A DNA stretch of 40,487 nt from Porpolomopsis calyptriformis (lineage: Eukaryota > Basidiomycota > Agaricomycetes > Agaricales > Hygrophoraceae), in the NCBI GenBank assembly GCA_951640195.1, contig OX621164.1, forward strand, positions 1 to 40,487, written 5' to 3'. The notes under the pieces were generated by a model. The model was not told the origin of the DNA and searched no databases. It was given only the letters and a program-made list of their open reading frames with translations. Positions 30,650-40,487 of this stretch are shown here, one piece after another. Made by a program: the position numbers and the translations under genes. The first letter of the stretch is position 1. The number at the start of each line of letters is the position of its first letter.

Positions 30650-32240
30650 TCACAAAGCAAGACTGGGAGCCACCTGCACCTTAACACAGCCTGCTTAAGA
30701 GTTGGTCAGCCTATGATCCAATGGATAACATCACATAGCAGTATTGTAAGTTAACTATTATCACATCAAGTGCTGTAAGAGTTGGAGGGTTAAGTTATCT
30801 CACTTAGCTCAATACTAGGATATGCACAGAACTAATGTATTGGGGCAATCTGGTATAAGTGGGTGTGGGATGTAAACTTAGCATAACTAGTACTTAAGGT
30901 ATCTAGTACAAATATCCAGATATTCACCACAATCAGTCTTTAGGTGAAAGTAACCAAAACATGACAAGTGCTATCCATGTGTAAAGATAGGAGACAGAGA
31001 ATGTGTTACTGCAATCTGATGCTAGCTAGATTGCAGATAATATCTCACACTTTTTGCACTAAAAGCAGTCTAAGCAATATTACTACTGTGACATACATAT
31101 GCATATAGGCATAGGTCATTTGTGCTATAAATAATTGGTACCAAACCATTCAAAGTGACCAGCAGTGGATTGACAGAGAGGGTCTATTAATATATTAAGC
31201 TTATCTATAATATGGTCCTGGTGTTATAACTAACACACAAGCTTGATCAGGTGGAAGAGGATAAGGCAATATATCACTGTTGCATAGGACCCCACCAGCT
31301 CTGAGTTCCCTATTACATCAGGGCTAGTGATAACAATGCATTCACCAATAGCAGATGTTACTAACTGAATTGTATTAGAACATGTAATTCTGGGTCAGGT
31401 TGTAGTTGTCTCAGGGAAGATGTAGCAGATAGGAAAATGTAAATGACTTTCTTCATAATCAATCTTGATATGCACAGGTGTGGTGATGTTGGTAGGCTTC
31501 TTTTCAAGGATAAGGACAAGGAAACCTCAGCAGCCCTTGTAATATCCATTTTGGTAGTGAGGGGAAGTACTATTGATATAAACATTGAGTTATTTGTGAA
31601 GAAGCTGTTCATCAAGTAACCACTCCCCTGTCACATGTGAAGTGAAAAAAAATTGCAACAAGATTTATCACTCACTGTCAAGAATGATAGTATTGGGTGG
31701 ATGGACAGATTCCCCAGGCATCATATTAGACAGGTCCTATGTAGAAGGTAATGTTTCATCCACTCGTGGGGGTAGATAGTGTAGGTGTTAGTGGGTGACT
31801 TCTAGGTGGTTTGTTTAGTCAGGGTAAAAGTGACTGAGGGATCAAAAGTGTTTTCAACACAGGTAGGTAGGTGCTATAATACCCTTAGCAGCTATTCATT
31901 GAATATAGAGTCACCAACATTCTCTAATATCCCCTTCTTTCAGATATACAATTCCCTGAATCAAATGATAGCTAGTCTACACCACAAATATTTTTCCTGA
32001 AATGCTAATATTGTTCCAATGGAACACTTTAGGGGCTATTCACAATAACAACCACCATATAGCATATACATCATGGCTGGTGTATATTACCATGCAAGTA
32101 GTAAGCAGCTCAGAATCTGTGATAAATCCCTTGCTGTCTCTGGATGAACTGGGGGTGATATTGTGGACACCCTTGACCACAGTTATCTATCATCTAGCAC
32201 AGTGTGTATTAAGGTTATTGAGACTCTAAGCTGTGATCCA
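30650..32240. other. AT-rich stretch, no recognisable coding remnant
   Basis: ORFs are short and lack family features. Probably decayed transposon sequence connected with the KOW-type ORF to its right. Confidence 0.4.
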
Positions 32241-32243
32241 GGG

Positions 32244-32803
32244 TTAGTCTAATAGTGAATAAACCAATACAAAACATACTTTATAGCCTGGTTGTTCATG
32301 TGGTTCACCTGCATATATGACAACTTCTCTCATGTAGATAACAATGGAGTGATTGTCTATATTAATAATAAACCTGTTTACTCTATTGTGTTCACTATCA
32401 TACACCTCAACTGCATTGCCTAGATAGAAAAATCTGTGGATTTCCCAGGTCAACACTTTTAGTGTTTGGGGCAGATTATCAACTTCAATTTTGGCTGTAC
32501 CATATTAAGCAACCACCCAGATAGGCCTTAGTATGTCCCAGTAACAACTCATATCCTATCTCCAACACATAGATGGATAGCACAGTCAATCATGGCTTTG
32601 GCAACTGATTCATGCCCACTTTGGAAAAAGAGAGCCAATTCAGATGGCATGGGGTAAACACTGTGGTTCAAAATATCCTGTAGTGCAAAATTTCTTTCAA
32701 CTAACCCACACTTATATAGGTTCTTTTTAAAAACACATATTAAATTGTAGCAAGCAACCACCCCCTCACCAAAAACACTCTTCACAACTTCCTCATTAAA
32801 CAA
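32244..32803 (-). pseudogene. KOW-repeat, SPT5-like element ORF (decayed)
   Basis: Two minus-strand open stretches read as one protein with stops. From the right: VFKKNLYKCGLVERNFAL, a V.P...ELALF motif, then GDRI.VVTGTY.GLSGW, a KOW pattern (G-x-V-x-V-x2-G-x3-G-x2-G). After further stops comes LGNAVEVYDSEHNRV with FIINID, a second KOW-like unit with Gly residues changed to Arg/Asn. The order resembles fungal SPT5-like proteins, which bind RNA polymerase through KOW domains. Gly-to-Arg and Gln/Trp-to-stop changes fit G-to-A and C-to-T decay. I cannot say whether it belongs to a transposon or is a captured host gene. Confidence 0.4.
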
Positions 32804-35800
32804 AGCAGCCTGTGGTTGACCTTGCCACTTTCACTTGCAGTGGAATTGTATTCAGGGAACCAAGAGAATGTCCACACTCAGCTCAAGTTCACATACAGTT
32901 AAGATGAGGCCTAAATCCTTCATATATAGTCCCCACTTCCAAATGTGTACCTAGAACCCTTCAGCAATAGATGGGGAAGTCATCTCTAACAATGGAATGC
33001 AGTCTTCCAGGGGTACCAGATCAGTGCTGGGAGTACCCTGTCAAAAGTGTAGAACATCTGGGATACTATTCAGTGCCACTAATAATACAGGCAATCTAGC
33101 TGCCTTGATGTATACATATCCATGTATTTTATCCCACATAAAGGCAGATAGGACTCCTGGGGTTCTAATGGTGAATGCCTTCTACAAGATGGTTAAAACA
33201 ACATCCCATTCCCAACCCCTCTTTATACAAGTTAGTGATGATTAACAAAGGATCAAACTGCTCACTTCCACTCAGGTGCACCATATATTATAATCAGTAG
33301 AGCAAGGGAGGAGCAGAGCAGGGGTAATTCAGGTTTACAGGAAGGGGAATACATGTGAGATATGGAATGGCAGTTATGAATTCCCCACAAGATGGTTTGA
33401 ATAGAACCCTCAGTATCCTCTTCAAGATCTTGCTATCATTGGAAAAGGGATGGATGGTCAAATTCAAGGTTAAGAACCTCTTTGTTGATAAACCCTAAAC
33501 ATAGTATTGGCTGCTAGTTGTATTAATGAAATGTTTATGCATACCATGATCACTCTCACACTCCAATGAATCCTCATTATCATGATCCACAGTACCTTCA
33601 AGATCAATAAAGCAAGATACACTAGAAAGCTTTGAAGACATTTGGGGTGCTATAAAGGTCTTGTTTAGCGCAATGCACAACTTGGTGGCAAGGATGGATG
33701 GGGTGGAAAAAACAAAATACCCCACATCAGGTTATGTTCAACATTCAATGTGGCTTGCCATATGGTGTGGACTCCCAAGAAACCTACATGAGAATACTTG
33801 TTGCATTGCTAATACTTAGTAGTTATAGCTAATGAAACTCTTTTTACTCAGGGATGCTGGTAACTTTGACCATTAGACATGAAAAGGTATAAAAGGTCTT
33901 GGCACTGCAGCTATATACCTCTAACTTTGGCAACTTCCAGGGTACTTATAATAAAAATGCTAACTGAGTTTGAACAGTTTTTCTTCCCATTTTATAATGT
34001 TCATTTAGACTTAGGGAACAAATGTGCAACAACAAGTAACACTTCTGTGTGGTCATTAACAGAAAAGAACTTAGACTAACAATGGAATACTCTTCTGGCC
34101 TAGTTTGTAGCTGCAGGAGATTTTTCTCTGAAACCTGAGCCCTCAGTTTTCATAGAAGGCATTGCTAGAAGACTAGGAAATGCCTCTCAGGAGTATTAGC
34201 TAAGGCAAAAGCAGTTTGGTCAAGTTCTAAGAGGAGGCATCTAGATAGCAAGCCTGCTGCTACTTCAGTTGTGAGCTCCTGCCCAGATATATCTCTACCA
34301 GGCTTGTCCTTAACAGAAGCCACCCATATAATGTTCCCATCCCCAACTACTGGCTTGCAAGGTTAGGCTGTAATTCTACCTCAGGAGGTAATAGTCAGCA
34401 TATCTTTTAAAAACTCTTTGTTTCCAATCCTTCATTACTCTCTCTCTAGTATGAAACAGATGTTATAAGCATTAAGATACTTCCTTCTAACCTACACTTA
34501 TCAATAGCAGAAAGGAGGCCAAGATGATTTCACTAATGGCTTCCCACAAGATTTTGTAATGATCTCCTCCAAGCACTTCCCCCTCCTGTGTTTCCACCAC
34601 CAACACCTCTCCCTGAGTGCCCTTCTGGCTTGATGTCTTTGAGTTTAGTTGTGAAATAACTTCATACTATGTTCAAGAGTCAATGGAATATTTTTAGGCT
34701 ATTCTGCAAATACTTTTCCTCTGAACCACCTTCTCATGACCCCAAAAAATTACATTCTTTGGACAGCTGTTTGAACCTGCCCACCCCTACCCCATTAGAT
34801 CCAAACCATTCATCCAATATATTTTCCCCATGTCCCAATGAAAACTCATTGAAGTTAGGCAACTGGTACTAGAATAACAGGCTTCAAAAGTTACAGGAGA
34901 GCTTCAAACATCTGATTGACATAGTGGGCGATGACTCATTCTAACCCTCTGATATGCATTATACAAAGTGGAACCAAATCAACAAGAGATTAGCCAAGGA
35001 GCAGGTAATGGCTGCCAATAAATGGTTGGATAAAGATGGGGGATAGACAAACACTCTAATCACAATCTCCATACCCTTCAATCAAAACATGGTTAACCCT
35101 GGTCTATGTGAGTATATTATCACTGATTTTTACTATTGATCACTGGTCTCTGTTATCTGAAAAAAGTTGGAAAACCAAACTGATGATCCCCATTTCCACT
35201 ATGAACCATACAAGTTATATTGGCAACCCAGAGATGACCCTAACCATGTCCACATCTATAGTGAACTTTACATATCACCTGTGTTTCTTGAAGCTCACAA
35301 CACACTATAGGAGTCACCAGGGGAACCAAACTGTGATATACCTCATGTGGTAGTAGCCCTCATGTTCTGGTCTGATTTAACCCATGTAACCTCATTTGGT
35401 AATACAAAATTGTAGCCACTTTATTTATACTTTAGAAATAAATTGAAATATTGCTGTTCCCATCCTTCCTGTAATCTTTGTGCTCATATAGCATATTTCC
35501 AAAATGTATACCTTCACATTTACCTACATTCTAGGCAATAAGCTTATTAAACACCTAGGTAAACCAGTTACCAGATGTGTTTAAAGACTTTTCAGCAAAT
35601 CACACAAGGTGCAAAGGACTAAACAGTATGTTCTTAACACATTGTCATTGTGAATTACTACATGCACAGTAGGAGATACTTTTGGATAAAGATTTTCTAT
35701 ATACATATAAGCATGGGATTGTGATAGTATTCACCACTGATTTTACCCAAGGATCTTCACTTATTCTGCAGATTATCCTGAGAAGTATGTCTATCTCTGT

Positions 35801-36900
35801 TCTAGTCTCCAAGTTGTATGTATCACTTATTGTGGTTCTAGGATTCTTCTTGCAAGTATACAGAATTTGGGCTATTATCCATATCCTAGATGTCTTACTC
35901 CAATTTTACAAGTGCACTAACTCAGTATGAAGTCAGATATAGCATTATGCACTAAGCCTGCATGGACAGATGATTCAACCCATTGTGGACAAGTTGTTAC
36001 AGCTAGGAGGCTCATCTATGAGAAGGATTATCCCATCAACAGTATAGTAGTAGAAGATTTACTCAAGGAGTAGTCATTAGTGCCAACAGCAGTGTGAAAC
36101 CACTTGAAAACCTTGAATGTCAATCTTAAACCCTCATTTTAGAATGTATTTTCAACCAAACTTTCATGTTTTGATTTTAATTTTTTTTCAATGTTTGTAG
36201 TCAATATTTTGTATGAGTTTGCCTTAGGTGTCTAGAGGTTACTGTTTATCCACCTTCTCCAAATACTAAATGCAGCTAGTGATGGCCTCATTTATGAGTT
36301 AGATTACTGGTAACTTTTTTCTTTTCAAATTAGATTGTTTTATATACTAACTTACACCATTATTACTCTCATAACAGCTATAGAGAAATACCAATGTTTG
36401 GGAAGGATACAATACAGTGCTTTACCACCAATTCCTCTGAAATGAAGAAAATAGTAGCTAGAGATTTTGAGGATCTTCTGCAGGTAAGGGCATTAGAACA
36501 AGTGATGGCAAGGTAGTTTACCTATTTCCTAGTGTTCTGTCCCTGTCTTCAATGGATTGCTCCCTAAACCACATAACATAGTTATCACTAAGCTTCTGTT
36601 CACATATGTATATTAGCATAGCATAGCAAAGCTCTGGATGCACATGGACAAATTGCTTTCAATCATAGACAACTTAACTATGTCTATAGGTAATAACATA
36701 TGCAAATTTGTATTAAAAACCTGCTCCACATATGAGATAAGGGAATTGCAAAGGGAAGCTGCCATACAGAGAAGATGCTTGGCCAAAATGAAAGACTACA
36801 AAATGGGTAAAAGTTCAGGCATAGGCAAACAAGAATGCTGTAAGTCTAGTTAATAATATAATGGATGCTGCTAACTCCTATATTAGTGAGTGTAGAAGTG
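32804..36900. other. AT-rich stretch, no recognisable coding remnant
   Basis: About 4 kb with short ORFs only. Probably the upstream part of the decayed Plavaka-like element and of the KOW-type ORF, mutated beyond recognition by eye. Confidence 0.45.
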
Positions 36901-36949
36901 AGCTTGGACAAAGTCACCCATAACACCAGTGTTCAGGGGGGTTCTGACC

Positions 36950-38110
36950 AAGGAAACTACAGGGTAGATAAAGCTCAGAAGGACTTGTACCAATAGCCAA
37001 AGCCTTTCAATATACAGACATACAAGTTCCATACACTAGGTGATTATACCAACCATATTCAGAGGTTTGGTACAAATGGATTCTTACATGACCAAAATTG
37101 TAGGTACACTCACTCTATGTTTACTTGTGCTCATTTCCACAGCTAGATGTTATTTGTATCTGTAGGGTGAACTTGAACATTGTTCATCAAAAGTCAGATA
37201 CACCTGCACAAGCTGCAAAGACTTCACCAAACAGATGGCTCAGATTAAACATTGTCAAGCTAGGATTTGCAGCATTCTTAGGAAAACTGGTAGTGCTCAA
37301 CTTGTTGAGAATGAATATGTCCTGTCTACAACTGAAACTCACCACTATATTAGCAAGTCTCAGAATTTCCCAGAAACTATTGGGAGTTTCCTTAGACAAT
37401 ATTCCAGGGATCCTGCTGTGAAGGTGTAGATAACACTAGATCATTGCACTGTCTATGCAACTCATGTAATACAAAGGACTTCTTTGTCAAACATTAATCA
37501 CACTTGAAACTGCAGCTTGAAGTAATCCTGGTCAAAGAAGGGCTCTTAATTGCAGAATCTGGTTACACCAATTTTCCTACCCCCTCATAGTCCCTCTTTA
37601 TTGACTCCAGAAACACTAGCAAATCCCTCATCAAGGATAACTGCATGTATAAGCATAATATATTGAAGATCAACTACACCACATATGATGTGTGTCAGGA
37701 TTAGGATGTGGTAAATCCTAACACCTCTCATAAGGATATCATAATACTAGCCAGAGTAGATCCATCAAACTACCCCTTCTTGTACACACATGTCCTTGGA
37801 ATTTAACATGTCAATGTCATTTATACTAGCCCTGGAATAATAGATTACTGACCTTGGAGGCTGGGATTCTTATAGGTTTATTAGTTTGAGCTTGTCAGTG
37901 GAACCCCCACAGGGTGGAAAGTGTGGCTGCTTAATACAGTCTGATTCTTACCCATGGAAAGCAAAGACACTTTTGGATTCATCAATCCTGCTGATATTCT
38001 TAGAGGTTGTTATCTTACACTAAAATCTTCACATGGGAGGTTACATCCTAATGGTGGCAGTAAGTCATAGTGTGCTAGAGGTGGTTGAGACTAGAAATAC
38101 TACTCTGTCA
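36950..38110 (+). mobile_element. Decayed Plavaka-like transposon protein, C-terminal part
   Basis: Reading through stops gives KPFNIQTYKFHTLGDYTNHI, FGTN, GELEH...FTKQMAQ, then THHYISKSQNFPETIGSFLR with DPAVK, KHNILKINYTTYDV, NPNTSHKDIIILA, NYPFLYTHVLGI.HVNVIYT, FGFINPADILRGCYL and KYYSVN. I recall this order from the C-terminal half of large agaricomycete transposon proteins of the Plavaka type. At least eight in-frame stops are present. An intron seems retained at about 37104-37142. Assignment to Plavaka rather than a related DDE family is from memory and should be checked. Confidence 0.5.
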
Positions 38111-38204
38111 ACTAGTGAGTCTTTGTTGAGGCACAGGGGTCTCCTGGTCAGCTTAGAGTGCTCAATGGAAAGAACCAAGATCTCAGCTGAAAGCTAAGGG
38201 GGGA

Positions 38205-38484
38205 TGTCTTTGTTGAGATTGAAACTGGGGCTACAAACTCTGACTACGCTACTTATACTCTGAGTTTGAAATCCATGACTCAACTACAATCCATGGAATG
38301 GCTGACTCAGCTGCTGTGCAACTGTGGATAGTGTTATTGCCGACTAATAGTGATATCCCCTCTAATCAATGAATAATAAAGGAAGGTGGTGGAGGGATAA
38401 GATAAGATTAGAAAGGTTGTAATAAGATAAAAACAAAAATTGGGATGCATAGTAACATCACTCTTGGGATGCATCATAATATCA
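38205..38484. repeat. LTR-like TG...CA repeat, copy 2
   Basis: This 280-bp segment is the inverted partner of 30313-30607. A purine run (aaggggggga-like) precedes it on the plus strand, and on the minus strand AAGGGAGAG precedes it directly after the Gypsy reading frame. Either could be a polypurine tract, so the orientation of the parent element is undecided. It also holds TATAAGTA (minus strand) and AATAAA (plus strand). Confidence 0.55.
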
Positions 38485-38486
38485 CT

Positions 38487-39712
38487 CTCCCTTCAGAATT
38501 GCATCTGCGCGAGGTTAATGTAGGCATTGGAGATGTCTTGAACAGTCTTGTAAGAGCCAATGTAGCGCATTGCAGGGAATGATGGGGAGGTAGTGACCGT
38601 AACATCATTGGATGTCTAGAGCTGAAAGAGGGAGTGTGAGCTGGTATACGCAGAGTACTTGGCTGTGATTGTTCAATTGCATGATGAGGGTGACAGCATT
38701 GACCAGGCCTTCCTTGTAGATCCAAGCTCAATGCACATGAGAGGGAAGATGAGGGAGAAGAATGGAAGTATTGAAGTCAGAATCCAAGATATGATCAACC
38801 TCAATGGGTGTGAGTGGAGTGACAACATCAATATTGTCAGATTTTGTTAGCAGATTGTAACCTTCACCATATGAGTTGGTGATTGGATCATAGAGACAAT
38901 CATTAATACCAAAGAAATCATCCATACAGATAACATGGATTTGAAGTCTTGGAGTTAGTTGTTTCAGGTTCAGGGTGTAGAACTCATCGACTAGTTCTTG
39001 AGTGTGCACAACATCAGATGCGGATTGCCAGGTGTTCTCCTCATTGGTGTAGCCCTCCCAATGCACCAGATATTGGAGCTGCTTTCAGTGGATCTGGGAA
39101 TCCAGGATTTTCTTGATGACGTATTTGATTTTGCTGTCCAGTTGGAGAGGGGGAGGAGGAGGGGGAGCCTTTTGGTTTGGGTAGGAAGAATGATGGTAGG
39201 GGGACAGATAAGACTCATTGAAGACTAGGTGCAGGCCCATCCATTCATGGGGGAGTTCAAGTTGGTAAGCTGAACAACTAATTTTCTTGATGACCTTGAA
39301 GGGTCTGAAGTGTTTGTTGTCAAGTTTCTTCATTGCTTGGTTAGTCTTAATGTTCATGGCAGTGAGCCAGACTTTATCTGCAGGAGAATACTTGTGAGTG
39401 GATTGGGATCATTTATTGTGACTAGTCTTCATTTTCTCATTGGCCTGTCCAAGGGCAGACTCAGCCTCTTGACAGATGTGTTTTATCCATTTGGCAAACT
39501 GAGTAGCAGATTCATTCTGGACTTCTCTTCCAGTATCATTTCCTAACCAGGGGTATTGGCCATAGTTGACATAGAAAGGAGTCTGAGCAGTGGCAGCATG
39601 GACTGAATTGTTGTATGAAAATTCAGCCAGCGCTAGCTATTCCTTCTAGTTATCCTAATGGTGATTGATGAAGACTTGTAGATATTGTTCAAGCATTTGG
39701 TTCATCTATTAA
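38487..39712 (-). mobile_element. Ty3/Gypsy chromovirus pol end: integrase C-terminus and chromodomain
   Basis: From the right, in one frame with stops: LALAEFSYNNSVHAATAQTP, YVNYGQYPW, FAKWIKHICQEAESALGQAN, YSPADKVWL, LDNKHFRPFKVIKKISCSA with YQLELP (integrase C-terminal domain), then YLVHWEGYTNEENTW, a chromodomain typical of chromoviruses that target heterochromatin. Stops replace expected Gln or Trp codons (TAG, TGA). The fragment begins abruptly at about 39712, beside the LTR on its right, and the catalytic DDE core is absent. Confidence 0.8.
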
Positions 39713-39730
39713 TACAACCCCTCCATCCCC

Positions 39731-40317
39731 TGAGCACTGTATATCCAACTATATGAATACTAGACACCTATCAAGTCCTTCGAACACAAACTCGAACCCT
39801 CCGAATGCTCTCGATAGCTCCCGAACGTCCCAAATGAGTTTGAGATTTATCGAACTCTCCAAATGCAATTGAAGCTTTCCAAACATGAATGAAAGTTTGT
39901 ATATCAAAGGGAAGACACTATTCAAAGGCATTGATTCTCTTCTATTTCTCCCTTTTCATTTGACTTCTTCATTCCCATTTACTACTTTCCCCTTAGATTA
40001 TTAGAGAGGCTCCCTTTTATCATATACATTCAAAGGGATCCTTGTACTAGAAGATATATATACTGTATGTTGTAGCTAGTGATCCAAACAAGTTAGATAT
40101 TCGCTTCTCTCTCACTCTCAAGTCTAGATCCTCTCTAGATCTTCTAAGACTTCCTCTTTCAATCTTCTGACCCTTCCAATTCCCTGATCAATCATGTTCG
40201 CGAATGATTGAAGACTTCCTATCCACAATCATCGATCATAGACTGTGTCAAGACTCTTTATAGTCATCCTTGCACCTTGTTCTGTATTCAGTTCTTATAC
40301 ACGAAGCAGACACATCA
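39731..40317 (+). repeat. 5' LTR of a younger retrotransposon
   Basis: A TGA...TCA-bounded segment of about 590 bp. It contains a cluster of ccgaa/cgaac motifs (39780-39855), a TATATATA-like box near 40050-40060 and ends directly before a putative primer-binding site. Unlike its left neighbour it has many CpG. The left boundary could be 39731 or 39738. Confidence 0.5.
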
Positions 40318-40320
40318 TTT

Positions 40321-40338
40321 TGGAGCCCACTGTGAGGG
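40321..40338 (+). other. Putative primer-binding site
   Basis: TGGAGCCCACTGTGAGGG begins with the TGG expected to pair with a tRNA 3' CCA end, three bases after the LTR end. It resembles the TTTTGGCGCCCAC... start seen in many Gypsy elements. The element body continues beyond the window; 40339-40487 shows no ORF. Confidence 0.45.
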
Positions 40339-40487
40339 CCCACTAATAAATCTTAAATAATTCCTTCAACTCAGTTCTTCGAACTGCCATTCCTGATGCA
40401 CAATTGAGTCACTTGAAGCACAACCCTACGAGATAGATTTACTCAGAATATCAATCCAACCCAACCAACACTTCCCCTCTCCTAAAT

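Larger units (their letters stand above)
29281..38220. other. CpG-depleted, AT-rich block of decayed transposable elements
   Basis: Reading through by eye I find only seven CpG dinucleotides here, although the base composition would predict some hundreds, whereas sequence left of 29.2 kb has abundant CpG. Relic ORFs inside show stops and substitutions consistent with C-to-T changes (Arg to Cys/His/Trp, Gln or Trp to stop). This is the footprint of cytosine methylation and deamination over repeats. Confidence 0.8.

Noticed and set aside
1..40487. tRNA or rRNA genes
   Set aside because: I looked for tRNA-like B boxes and cloverleaf arms by eye and saw none I could support; a tRNAscan run would settle it.

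Overview
The window looks like accessory DNA of an agaricomycete mushroom (Basidiomycota). Short introns (mostly 47-65 bp) with GT/AG borders, an intact FunK1 kinase, a KDZ transposase relic, a RecQ-like helicase with OrsD-type (DUF3505) zinc fingers and a HAMP-repeat group III histidine kinase all point there. No bacterial signal (operons, Shine-Dalgarno sites, CRISPR) is present. All calls come from reading the sequence; no database search was possible.

Left third (1-13.0 kb). Decayed hypothetical fragments lie at 1.2-3.6 kb. A large minus-strand gene (3721-9167) follows: two OrsD-type zinc fingers, a middle domain that looks like a tyrosine recombinase, a RecQ-type helicase core and a cysteine-rich C-terminal module. 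It is nearly continuous through clean introns but has an in-frame stop and a one-base frameshift. Upstream of it are further zinc-finger ORFs. Facing the other way at 11.1-12.3 kb is a small plus-strand unit that keeps only the two ends of the same architecture (OrsD finger and Cys-rich module, no recombinase and no helicase), behind a TATA box and a triple 17-bp repeat. It is followed by an ORF with a PD-(D/E)XK-like signature.

Middle (13.2-29.2 kb). On the minus strand run a RING-finger protein gene (13475-15847) and degraded copies of two mitochondrial genes, OMA1 (zinc protease, HEIGH motif) and ARH1 (adrenodoxin reductase). The ARH1 copy abuts a truncated KDZ transposase. On the plus strand are a complete five-exon FunK1 kinase (19507-22104), a collapsed TPR-repeat fragment, a fragment of the TRAPP subunit TRAPPC11 and a group III hybrid histidine kinase (24018-29154) with two lesions. 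Captured gene fragments keep their introns, so they moved as DNA, not through mRNA.

Right third (29.2-40.5 kb). Base composition changes abruptly to AT-rich DNA almost without CpG (I find seven CpG in about 8.9 kb). It holds decayed elements: two TG...CA repeats in opposite orientation, a KOW-repeat (SPT5-like) ORF, a Plavaka-like transposase C-terminus and a Ty3/Gypsy integrase-chromodomain end with many transition-type stops. At the right edge is an LTR with a primer-binding site, CpG-containing and therefore younger, next to the dead Gypsy element.

The genes do not form a pathway. The unifying picture is a transposon-rich patchwork in which a few genes (FunK1, the RING protein, perhaps the histidine kinase) survive among relics. 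The most novel item is the OrsD-recombinase-like-RecQ gene with its short end-only derivative and nuclease-like neighbour.
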